Assembly (NCBI GenBank): GCA_020747065.1
Contig: JAGMVK010000009.1
Span: 62,001-126,000 of the forward strand
Length of the DNA: 64,000 nt
Origin: Cadophora sp. MPI-SDFR-AT-0126
Taxonomy: Eukaryota > Ascomycota > Leotiomycetes > Helotiales > Ploettnerulaceae
Direction: 5' to 3'
The notes beneath the pieces are model-generated. The model was given only the letters and a program-made list of their open reading frames with translations, made no database searches and was not told the origin of the DNA. The first letter of the stretch is position 1; each line of letters starts with the position of its first letter. A program made the translations under genes and the position numbers. Positions 47,451-58,461 of this stretch are shown piece after piece.

Positions 47451-48124
47451 TACAATTTAAAGATTAAATAAGACTACTACTTCAGACTTATAATAGAATA
47501 GGAACGAGGATTGTATTAGTCAAGACAGCGACAATTGAATACCTTACTATACTTAGATTCAAACCTTAATAACTTTATTTTTGCGACTATAAGTATCGGT
47601 AAAGAAATTTTAACCGAATAAGAGATATTTCGCTAAATAATACAAACTTGATTGGATTTCCACTCCCGGAATAAATGAAGGCAAAGTATATTATTTCTGT
47701 TAATATATAAAATCTGAGTAATTGGGTATTATTCCAGAGTTAGAAAAATAAAAAGAGGATTATTTTACTTTAAGTAAATCGTAAAGAATATTCAACTAAC
47801 AGATAAATCTATATTAAGAAGAAGCGAGCTCGGTGAGGTACCGAAAGTAAGAAGGCACGACTAAAGAGAGGGCTTAGCGCTACGGCGCGAGATATACACA
47901 CTAAAACTAGTATACTTTTCTATATTACTCTTAAGGAGGCGCTAAACGCTATTTCTAATTCCTTTCTTTTCCCTTGGTAATCCTTACTAATTTTAAGCGA
48001 AAGCTTAGATTATTATTCTGTATATAACAAGTTAGAATAGCGTAGCACTTTAAGTATTTATTAGTTTAATAAAGTAATAAGATTTAGCGTATTTCCCTTC
48101 GTTACTTTATTAAACCTTTTTCGA
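47451..48124. other. AT-rich decayed sequence right of Gypsy A
   Basis: Stop-dense; a slightly less AT-rich patch at 47,640-47,960 contains GCGCTACGGCGCGAG but no gene that I can read. Confidence 0.4.
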
Positions 48125-48400
48125 TTTTTTAAGTTTAAGAAAATATATAAGCTTAAGAGAATATATAAACTTAAAATGAATTCTTCTAACTTTAGAAAAT
48201 ATATAAGTTTAAAGTAATCCTCCGAGATTAATTCTTTAGGCTTTAAAGAATATATAAGCTTAAAGTTAACTCTTCTAGCTTTAGAAAATATATAAGCTTA
48301 TAATATTCGTCTAAGATTAATTCTTTAAGCTTTAAAATATATATAAGCTTGAAGTTGATTCTTTAGGCTTAAGAGAATATACGAGCTTATAATAGTCTTT
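48125..48400. repeat. Five or so tandem repeats around AAATATATAAGCTTA
   Basis: The word AATATATAAGCTTA (with A/G and C/T variants) recurs near 48,142, 48,190, 48,248, 48,288 and 48,338, separated by segments with GATTAATTCTTTAGGCTTTA. The spacing alternates between roughly 45 and 60 bp. Origin unknown; a transposon UTR or a decayed minisatellite. Confidence 0.65.
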
Positions 48401-50540
48401 CGAGTATTATAGTAAATAATCTTTTTTTAAAGTTCTTTATTATAAATTAATAATAAAGCTTACGGATTAAAGATCTAGCTTATAACTCTTAAAGTAATCG
48501 AATCTTTATATTAATTTTTATTTTTTATTTTTTAATCGTAGCTTTTTTCTTAAATTCAATCTTCTAAATAATAATCTACTTCGCTCTTTCTTTTTCGGAT
48601 TTTTATTTATAAGTAATAGTTTTCTTAAACAAATAATCAAGTTATTACTTAAAAACACTTTAATTATAATTCTTTAAACTTACGCTTTAAATAATTATTT
48701 CTATAAATTAACTCAAACGCTAATCTCTTATTATATATATTAACTTTACTTAAGAAATAATATATACAAAAATCAATAACATTTTATACTTAAAGACCTG
48801 ACCTCCTATTATAATTCTATTATATATAATATACTAATTAAGTCAGTTACGCTAGTATTATCCTTAGTATTATAAACTTTAAAAATCCATTATAGCTTTT
48901 TTACTTTTAATTTTAATATTATTACGTCTTTTATTATATTATTTTAAATATATTATTTGCTTTAGTAAGCTTTTACTTATTATTTCCTTAAAATATATAA
49001 TACCTTTACTATAAATTTAACCTTAAAAGCCTTTTATCGTTAGTTTCTTTTATAAGATCTTTTTTATAATTTATATACTTTAACTTTTGGTAATAATTGT
49101 TCAGTATACTCTAAGCGACTAGCTAACCGAGGCGGCCTCGTTAAACCGAAAATCCTCGTACTTATTATATAATATTAATTATCTTTAGTATATAATTAAA
49201 TATAGATCGTTTTATTATTAAACCCATTAAGCATATATTAAAGGAAACACAAAGGATTATAACTGTTTTTATAAAGAAAGTAATATTTCCCGATTTTATT
49301 ACAATATAATAACTTATTTTATATTTATTAACTGTAATTCTTTATCTCTTATAACCCTTATACTATATATATATTAAAGTCATTAAGTCTAAAAGTCGAT
49401 AAGAAACTTCTTTGATATACGTGCTATAACGTATATTAAAGACTTCGTATTAAGTTTCGAAAATACTTACGATTCGAGCCTACAATTTACTAATTAGCTA
49501 AATAGTTAATTCTAATAGTTTATAAGAACTTAGAGAAATAAGAGAAGCTTAAGGAATAATCTTACTCTTACAACGCTTTTACGTATATTTACTAAAATCA
49601 AAAATAACAACAAGTGATTACGATATTCTCTTACATTGAAGTTGATTTACAAGGATTACTAACGCGTACCTTAGTTCACTTACTAATAATCTATTATCGC
49701 CAAGTGTAACTACTATATCGTGGGAGTATCTATATAATACCTTCGTATTATATTTGCTTAACTTAAAAGTAGAGTACGAAAACGAATACGAAGGCGAGGC
49801 GAGAATAGTAACTTCCAAATTATTAAGTAACAAAACGCTGAGATTTCTTAGTATCCATAACTAACCCTATGTTTATCTTACTAAGAGCTATTAGCTTCTT
49901 AATTCACGAAAAATTACTATTCAATATCCATTAAGGCATATGAATCCCGTACTGAACGCTTGTAAAACTTGTATTGTGTTAAGACTGATAAGAACTCTCC
50001 GGTGAAGTGTAGACTTCGCGACGGCGATCAAGATTTTTAGATATTATTCATTATTCTCGCCGCCCTTGAATCAAGAATCTGCTAGACTTTGCTCGTCATT
50101 GGCTTTTACTTAGCTCATGCGAAGTACTGGGAGTATTCTTAATATCTCTTTTGTTGCCCGGTATTCCGTGTTGATGTCGTTAATAAGTCTTTTGAGTGAA
50201 TATCACTTAATTACTTAACCTGCATCATTAACGTATTTTACAAGCGCGTGGGCCGCCCAAATGAACGAGAAACTTTATTTGCTATATATTGCTTTAGACC
50301 ATTGTAACGTAATCATAACAACCCGATACTACTATATTACTATTATATATTATTATTAAAACGATACTCATATATCCGAGCGGTATACTTCATTAACTTA
50401 CATATACTACACGTCGATGGTGCCAGCCTTTTTGGCTCTAACGACCCTGTTTCTACCCCACTACTCTGCGCTACGTTTATAATTTCGGACCGCCGTATGC
50501 CTTCTGCGGTCGTAAGAGTACTCTTACAGTAATATATTCC
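48401..50540. other. AT-rich block ending in island 3
   Basis: No gene is readable. Composition moves back to normal from about 49,850. A minus-strand frame at 49,618-49,833 has no recognisable domain. Confidence 0.4.
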
Positions 50541-50544
50541 TTTG

Positions 50545-51380
50545 CGGAAGCTCTTTTTCTTTTCTATTTATTATTTGCGGCCCGCGATCGAGCATTTTCA
50601 CTAACTAAGAGTGCTACACTTTGCATAGCCTTTCGACAGCCTTTTACTAGCAGCCATAACGCCTGTTCTGTAGGGATAGCAGGACTTTTCGTTCGACGCC
50701 GAATATATGTATGAATTGCATCTACCTGTAGCTGTAATTCGTGTAGGTTTTGAGTAGTTTTAACTATCCATGGTTGCATAGTAATACTTTCGTCTATTGT
50801 TGGTGGCGAAGGGGTTCGTAACTCAATAAGTAAATGTGTAAAGACTCGATTCGGATCGTACGAAACAAGCTCTATAGCTGTAAAGCCGCTTCGAATATTA
50901 TTTGAAGAGAATGCTTGTGAGTAAGCTGTTGTATATTAGAATAAAAACTCTTGTATATCGACATGATTAATGCTAAGACGAATCATTGCAGCCACTCCTT
51001 TCCTTGTGTGTACGAGCTTTTTAAAGCTGAAAAACACGCTATCTCTAAAGGTTGACAAAGATGCGACGAGTGTGGTGGCATATAGAGTGGAATAATACAG
51101 TGCTCAGGGTAGTACTGCTCGAATTCGGCTGTGACGTGGCTTTTATAGCCGTCAAGAATAAGCAGCCTGACCTTTCCAACTGTACATATAAGTGTTTATA
51201 TCGAAAACTTATTCGCAGATGTAGACACGGAAGTGGATAATCGTAATGTGTAATATATAAGTCAATTGCCTGCCAAATAATATAATTCAAGTACGTTCTA
51301 AGTATTCTAGCATTGGGGCTTTTCAATAGAACACGTCCCCGATAGCACAACTTCATCACGCCAGCCAATCTCGATCACTA
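50545..51380 (-). pseudogene. C-terminal half of a Fot/Pogo-type DDE transposase
   Basis: Tc1/mariner-superfamily transposase remnant. On the minus strand about 51,180-51,050 reads 'GKVRLLILDGYKSHVTAEFE' then 'YYPEHCIIPLYMPPHSSHLC' and 'QPLE'. This is the second catalytic Asp region (L-I-L-D-G) followed by the usual P-P-H-S-S-H-L-x-Q-P-L-D, the last Asp reading Glu. Frameshifts then break it, and 50,779-50,564 gives the C-terminal tail 'RTKSPAIPTEQALWLLVKGC' and 'VSENARSRAANNK', typical of this family. No N-terminus or clear terminal inverted repeats are seen. It abuts the 3' end of the amidase gene. Confidence 0.7.
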
Positions 51381-51425
51381 CCAAGCTTTAAGGCTATCCC
51401 AAAACATCCCTCGTTCGGGAGAGGA

Positions 51426-52490
51426 TTAAATAGCAACACGTAACTTATCCCAGCTAGTCTTCCCTGGCCACCCATCAGCATCGGCGCCTGTAAACCCAAG
51501 CTTCTGCTGCCAAAGCTTGTAGGATGCAAGATCAGCATTTGTCCACTGTGGGCCAGGGCCGCTTGAGTAGGCACTGCAGCCTTCAGCAACGAGCCGCTTG
51601 CCCATAGCGGTTATGATAGGGCTGTTTGGTTTTGATTTGAACCAATCGACTCCGGGGAATGGGACAAGGTCGCCAGTTGGTGGATCTTCGCCCCCACCTC
51701 CAGTAGACCCATCGATTGGGACACCACGAGCTGGAATAGTGAGATTCTGGCCTGCAGTGAGTGTATAGGGTTCCTTAAGGTTATTCACACTAATGATGTA
51801 GCGCTTTGGTACGTTGTATTGGGTGCTGATATCATCGAGGGTCTCGCCAGCTTTCACTGTGTGTGTTCCGCCGTTGTAGAGCACTCCGGGGTCGAAGGTA
51901 CCGTCCTTAACCATAGCATAGAGAGGTTCACCAGGGCATAAAGTGGCATACCCATCACGGTGGCCCCTGATTTCGTTGCCCGCACCATTGCGGCGCAGAT
52001 AAGCGACGGCATCCTGGATGCCCGTGACCATGTTCTGGCTAGGCTCGGTGACGCCCGCAGATCCCACAAAGGCGACAACCGCGTAATGAGCAGCATTTAG
52101 GTCCTGGTTGCCGTTTGCACCGCTTCGGTGGCCAGCTCCGCGGCCGTCAAACACATATCCATGTTGACAGACCGCGAGGCTATATGCGAAGTCGAAGTAG
52201 TTCTCACTGTCAACATCCATTTGGTAATTCTGGATTGATCTCATATGATCGTCGCATTGTGCGTGTTCAATGGCAGTGAAAGATTCGCCAAGGTAGTGGA
52301 TTTTCACGCCCTTGGGATTGGTGATAGGTATGTAAGCCTCATCGGGAGGTCTCGCGCCCCACTGTGCCCGAGACACAAAATACATTCCAGCAGCGCTAGG
52401 AATTCTCAAAGCGAAGGAGGCGATTGTCAAAAGGAAGAGCCGCATCGTGATAACTGAGTTTCGAGAAGAATTCATTTGTAGTAATATCAA
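51426..52490 (-). CDS. Secreted N-acetylmuramoyl-L-alanine amidase (Amidase_2/PGRP) with LysM and an actinobacterial-type C-terminal domain
   Basis: Predicted secreted peptidoglycan hydrolase that would cut the MurNAc-L-Ala bond of bacterial cell walls. Intronless, 354 residues from 52490; ATGs at 52475 and 52445 are also usable. Residues about 15-35 ('MRLFLLTIASFALRIPSAAG') are a signal peptide. Residues 36-200 are the amidase: 'SRAQWGARPP', His65 in 'VKIHYLG', Tyr103 in 'FAYSLAVCQHGYVFDGRGAG', His177 and Cys185 in 'IRGHRDGYATLCPGEPLY', matching the His/His/Cys zinc ligands and Tyr of this family. Residues 209-253 are one LysM ('THTVKAGETLDDISTQYNVP'). After a Gly-rich linker, residues 278-354 ('SPIITAMGKRLVAEGC', 'YKLWQQKLGFTGADADGWPG') match the cell-wall-binding tail known to me from Streptomyces and actinophage lysins. 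This architecture is bacterial; transfer is inferred. It is undamaged despite transposons on both sides. Confidence 0.9.
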   Translation of the reverse strand: MILLQMNSSRNSVITMRLFLLTIASFALRIPSAAGMYFVSRAQWGARPPDEAYIPITNPKGVKIHYLGESFTAIEHAQCDDHMRSIQNYQMDVDSENYFDFAYSLAVCQHGYVFDGRGAGHRSGANGNQDLNAAHYAVVAFVGSAGVTEPSQNMVTGIQDAVAYLRRNGAGNEIRGHRDGYATLCPGEPLYAMVKDGTFDPGVLYNGGTHTVKAGETLDDISTQYNVPKRYIISVNNLKEPYTLTAGQNLTIPARGVPIDGSTGGGGEDPPTGDLVPFPGVDWFKSKPNSPIITAMGKRLVAEGCSAYSSGPGPQWTNADLASYKLWQQKLGFTGADADGWPGKTSWDKLRVAI

Positions 52491-52617
52491 ATTTCCTCTC
52501 GTGGGAATCGTGGTTAAGTGGTAACTGTTGGTTGCTGACTGCGAGAATAGATAAAAAGAAGAGAAATGTCCTTTTCCTATCCAACAGGCCCTCCCTTTTC
52601 GACAGTGGGTGTGTGGC

Positions 52618-52623
52618 TTTATA
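52618..52623 (-). promoter_or_regulatory. Possible TATA box of the amidase gene
   Basis: TATAAA on the minus strand in the context CCATTTTATAAAGCC, 128 nt upstream of the first ATG. Placement fits a fungal core promoter with a leader of about 100 nt. Confidence 0.4.
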
Positions 52624-54430
52624 AAATGGATAATGGATCTCCAAAGAAATTTTTCGAGAAGATATATCCACGGCAGTAATCAAAGGCTTGATCTATACAT
52701 AGAATTCTTGTATTAACGATCGGAAGGGAGTGTGAGGCTCATTTCCCCTCTTCTCTAATTAGAATAGATTGCTTATTTTGTCGCTGCTAAGAAGGTTTAG
52801 TTGATTATTCTTTTTTGTTTAGCAGGGTGTTTAGCTGGCGAGAGCCAAGCGAGAGCGGGCAGAATGGGGAGAGAAAAATGGCACTATTACGCTCGCTACT
52901 TGTTCAAGTTCGCCCAAAGAACATGCTAAGTAGACGGGAATTGCTAGAAGGATTGCCCCGGCTTACGCAGGAAGAGCATGGGAATTGTCAGGACACTACT
53001 ATGATTAGCGATTATGCAAGAATGGAAGAAATGGAGAAGGCTTATGGTACGACGGCGGAACTAACATGCCTAGCGTTATAATCGATGTCCGCGAAGAGGG
53101 CTCGAAGGTCGGTATCGTGGATTTTATGAACAGCCGGCAGTACCCTATGAATCAAGTGTAGCGTTGATGATTATCACACTTTCAAAAGAAGACTCCGGCG
53201 CGTTTATTCTAAGCTATGACCCATCAGTTCTCCAGAAAGCGGCCAAGGCGGGATGGGATCTTAGGCTAATTTAACCTTAAAATAGCTCTACCTTCTTGCG
53301 ATTAGCGCCCGAAGCCTCCCGCGCCCATCTCGTCCCCTTGCATTGAACACGACTGCTAATGGATGGCCAAGGAAGTGAAGCCCCCAATCATAGCCGACTG
53401 ATGTTAAAATGCTTGAGAGATATCGGCGATTTTCTCGTGTTCGGTCTGCAGGTGCGGAATTGTTGCATTTTTACCTAAGTTGCGGCCTCGGCAACCCAAA
53501 ATGCGGGGTGTGGCCATTGTTTACGCAGCCCCGCCGGCTTGCCAGCGCATTATTGGGATGTTCCACTCCTTACCGACTATGCCTCTATAGATTAGGTGCC
53601 CTGTGACGTGGGCCGATTGGATACTCGCCTAAGTTTGCCCTTTCCCTCCTTCTACTTTCGGTAGCTACCTTCCTACTCCGTATTCTCTCATCGATACAGT
53701 TTTAATGAGGGAAAGAGCCCGTTTTCTCCGTCTGCTAAGGCTTATGGAATTAGTTCTAATGGATCGATTTTGGGCATTCTTGTGTCTGCGTGGGCCCATC
53801 CGAAATACAATAGTGGATTTAGCCTTGCAGGACGCATGAAATGAATAGCGAACGTTGGATCATACTTGGTAACCACCTCATGGATAGGACCCCCCAGCAA
53901 TTGCAGAAGCTGCTAGAACCATGAATACAACTATCACCCCCAGTACCGTAGCACAAGGGAAGAACAGATCTTTGTTCTCTACGACTATTGCTCTGCTCCT
54001 GCCGTCACACCAAGGGGTTCTCCAGCTCGCGTATGAACTTTGCCATCTTTAGTAAGTAAACAAACCTCGGACGTTTGGCAGAGCGCGTACCTGTCAAGAT
54101 CTGACTCTAGGATGGCATCCTAGTAGCGTAGTAGCATAGAGGCGTACTAAGAATACCTTGCTGTACCTCCGTAAACTCATGTGGCTACCTTTCTGAACAT
54201 GACCTCGGGGTATAACCCAAATAAGCACATTACCCGTCATAGGCACACTCCGTCTTCGTGTCGCCAAGCTTTCCAGTCTTGCATATCGAGGTTCATCTCT
54301 ATTTGCAAAGTGCACAAATGGCCTTGATGCTTACCATGCAGTAGCTATCGGTCGAAACCGGACGAGTGTCCCTCTGCCCATATGGCAGCTGTATCCTCTC
54401 AAATGAAAGTAGCCTGTTTACGTCTCTTCA
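52624..54430. other. Island 3 right of the amidase; possible small decayed gene
   Basis: An 88-residue frame at 52,815-53,081 (+) and a frame at about 53,090-53,275 reading 'GRYRGFYEQPAVPYESSVAL' and 'LSKEDSGAFILSYDPSVLQK' have coding-like character but are separated by stops and frame changes, and I recognise no family. They may be one decayed gene. From 53,280 to 54,430 I see nothing I can assign. Confidence 0.3.
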
Positions 54431-54927
54431 AGCTAGATAAAACCTAAAATTTATCTTCAAAAGATAGTAGCTAGGTATTGATAGACTTATAGATATAGTT
54501 ATCGCTTTTCTGTTATCACTCCTACATTCTTCCTAGTATCTTTGTTTAAACCTAACTTAGTGATCTAATATTGCTGCTGCCAAGCAATATATGGCGAAAA
54601 GTTCTCCCGCCTTACATTTATGCGGTTAAAAGCGTCGATAAGGTTACATTTGAGGCTTTTTGCGCGTCGACTTACTAGCTTTGTAAGATTCTTACTCCGG
54701 CGATTCGATCTAAGAATAGAGCTCCTCAACAAGAATAACCAAGCTATATAAAGGCGCCTTTGTAACTACTAACTTTATTGCTTTATTATTCATGTTTATT
54801 AACTTTTCTATTAATATTCTAGCAGAGAAATAGTTTTCTATTAATTATGAAGTTCCTCTCTATTCTTAGCGCAATGTTTCTGCCTCTCGTAGTTATTACT
54901 ATAATGAATAGCCCACGTAGTCACGGG
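54431..54927. other. Transition into the third AT-rich block
   Basis: Composition falls in GC from about 54,430. If the Gypsy B element inserted into the PiggyBac-like transposase, the 5' part of that gene would be expected here, but I could not read it. Confidence 0.35.
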
Positions 54928-55119
54928 TGTCACAGATCACGTGTATATCGCAGATCACGGGACTTAGGAGTCACGGGAGGTGACTAAACACGATATTACA
55001 ATAGGACTAGCGGTTGCGCCTTCTATACTTAAGCTTGAGATTTCTTTTAAAACCTCTTTTTTTTTATTTTTTTTTATTTTATATTATAGCTATTAATAAA
55101 TCTTTATTAAGCTATTATA
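54928..55119 (+). repeat. 5' LTR of Gypsy B
   Basis: Starts TGTCACAGATCACGTG, ends in AAGCTATTATA. Still contains several CACGG words, so it is much less mutated than the 3' LTR. Confidence 0.65.
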
Positions 55120-58009
55120 TTAGAAAAGATTACTCTTACTTATAAAAGTTCTAATATTTCTAATTAATTCCTTAAGTACTTATTAAGTATAATTAAGTTA
55201 TACTTTTAGTTTTCTTTTTTTTCTCTCTCTCTTCTATAGTATACTTATTTCCTTAAGTACTTTTTAAGTACTATTAAGTTATATATTATAAAGTACTATT
55301 CCTTTCTTATTATACTAAAACTTTCTTTAGATAAGTAAAATTAATTCTTTTAGAAAATCTAATAAGATTTATTATAGTTTTTTTAGAGCCTTCTTCTTTA
55401 TTTACTTATTAGTATTTTCCCTTTTTTTAATAATTAATTAATCTTACCTTCCTTATACTAATAAACCCCTTACTATTACCTAGTCCTTCCTTTATATTTC
55501 CCTTTATTACTAAATTAAAGAGTATAAATAAAATAATCTTCTATTACTTAGCTTATACTTTAATACTATATCTTTAATAAATAATAACTTTAAAGATAAG
55601 AATATTAAATAAATCTTAGTTATATAACTAGAGTAAACTTAAAAGAACTTCTAAAGATTGTTAAAGAAATTAAGTAAATAATAAAATAAGTAGAATAAGA
55701 TTATATAATAAATCTTTACTTTTCTAAAGTAATTAAATATTTAGAATTCCTTTAGTAATAATAAAGATTTAAGTAGTAATAACTCTTTTAATAAAGATCC
55801 TAGTTTCTCTTATTCTACTAATTAAGCTTATTATTTAAGTCGCAGAAAATATTCCTAGGAATTATATATTAATAAATTCTTTAGCGATTCTAAGAGCTTA
55901 GAGTAGTATACTTAGTTTATATTAATACTAAGTAAGCTAGATATTAATTCTAATTATTACCTTAATAAAAAGTCCTATATTATTATAGTATATAATTATA
56001 CTAAAAAAGATACTTAAGGCTACTTACTACTATGCTTTAAATAAGAAGTAATAAAGCTATTTACTAATACTAAAGAAATAATTAATTACTTAAGTAGTAT
56101 TTATAGTAATACTTTTAAATAATAAGATACTAAGATAGTTTTAATAAGTTATAAATATTCTTAATAGAATTATTTATAGAATATTACTTTTACTTTCTTA
56201 AATTAGTTTAAGATACTTATATTTCTTTTAATAAATACTTTATAACTTACTTTTATAATTCTTTTTACTTATCTTTATAAGATTAAGCTATATATAAGTT
56301 TATTTTTAATAGAAGTTTCTAAGATTTTATCTTTATTATAGATTTTTTAGATAAGAAAGTTTATTATACTTAAGAATAATACTATTAAAATACCTTTCTA
56401 ATTTATATAATACTCTTATTTACTTAAAACCCTCTAATTTTATTTTTATAAAAAAGTATACTTACTTTCCCCTTAGTAAATAATACTACTCTAGTCCTTA
56501 TAGTTTCTATACCTCTCTGATTACTTCTTACGGCCCTTAGCACTTAAAAACCTACTACTTATTAAAACTATAAAAAAGTAAGATATATAGCTAAAGATTA
56601 CTTTAAGTCTTATAATTCTATTAATTTAAGTATCTTAGAAATTAAAGTATTAGAATAATTCTTAGATAAAGACTTTTTTAAAGCTAATAAAGACTAAGAG
56701 AAATTAAAGGATATTATTAATTTAGAAAACTAAAGATCTTAAGAAAAGACTTTTTCTTAAAGTAAATAATTAATCTTTAGGAAATTAATATATATTAGTT
56801 AATAAGTAATAAAAGTTTTATTATTTCTTATATATTATTTTATAATAGTATTAGAATTACTTTTCTTATATTATCTAACTTTAAAGTAAGTAAATTTACT
56901 TTTATTAATACTAAACTTATTAAAGATCTTATTAAAAAGTTTAGTATTACTCTTACTTTACTTCTTAATTCTATATAAGTAAAAGATTACGATAATTAAG
57001 CTAATAATATTATATTATATATTATCCTTTTAAATATATTAATTAATTTAGTAAGTTTAGAAATAAATCCCTTTTATATTATTAGATCTTAGAAATTATA
57101 AGATTATCTTAAAATAAACTTAAATAGTTTACTTTAATATATAACTTAATATTAAAAACTAAAGCTTAGTATAGTCTTATAATAAAGATATTCCTATAAT
57201 ACCTCTAAAACTCTTATATACTACTTGTAATACTATATAGCCTTTAAATCCCTATAATATTTAAGTCGCTAATTAATAAGATATCTTTTAATAATAGGCA
57301 GTAATAAATAAGAAAGATATTACTTAATAAACTTAAGATATTGCTATAGCTACTACTAGTATTATTAATAAATAGCTAATAGAGTTGCAAATTATAGAGC
57401 TACTCCCTCGCGAGCCTTAATATATATCTTTATTAATTACTATATATTATATTATTTACTAAGTAGTGTAAAAGAGATACTATAGTACTAAATAACTTCG
57501 CAATTAATATTATTTAGAAAGCTAAGCTATCTCTTATAAGTACTCTACTTATACTTAAGTAATAGTAATTACTAACTTACTTTAGTAAATAGAAAAAGAA
57601 CTTTATAATCCTATACCTAATGAACTTCGCTTAATTACCTTTATATAAGGAATTCCTATATATTAATACCTAACTCTAAAATAAAGAATCTTATTAAAGA
57701 TAAATATAACTAAAATTAATATAATAGCTTTTTATTATATTTTTTATTAAAAAAAGTCAGAATTCTTTATAGTTATACTAAGTGAAATAAATAAAGCTAT
57801 TAACTAAGTAGCTTAAAAAGCTAAGCTATAATTACTCTCTACTAAAGAAAAATCTTATAAAAATATCTTATAGAAGAAATTCCCTTCCTAGTATTAGAAG
57901 TATACTATTATATTCTTAAAGACTATTACTAATACTTTTCTTAACTTAATACTAGAGCTAGATTATAAGATTAAGTTAGAAGCTGAAATCAACTATAGTT
58001 ATAGACTAC

Positions 58010-58461
58010 TGTAACGGTCCGGTATTTACTCGTTATAAATACAGGGGCTCCAGGGTTAATCTCTAATAATTAAGAAGTAGGTATATCATATAGATAGTTA
58101 AGATAATTACTAGTATAATTAAGAATACTATTTAAGTTAAGCACGAAGCTTTTATTTAGTAGGCAGATATACTAATCTTTTATAGAACTTTTATATCTCT
58201 TTTAGATCCCTTAAAATCTTTAGATCTTAAGGATTTATTAAGATTCCTAGATTTATTATATAATTTAGCTATAAAAACTTATAGCTAATTCGCTATATCT
58301 TATAATATTATTATAAGGAAATATTATATAATATATATTTCCTAAACTCTTATTAGCTCCTAGGAGCTCTACTCCCGGGAGCTACTAGGCTCCTAGGTAT
58401 ACGCCTACTTCGAGGATATTCCCTCCTAGGGCCTCAGGGCTATCCAAGAGCGTTCGTAACA
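58010..58461. mobile_element. Solo LTR (family A) with perfect target duplication
   Basis: 452 bp, TGTAACGGTCCGGTATTTAC to GTTCGTAACA. The same ACTAC lies at 58,005-58,009 and 58,462-58,466. It is inside the pol region of Gypsy B and is the least mutated of the three family A copies, so it arrived after Gypsy B. Confidence 0.88.
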
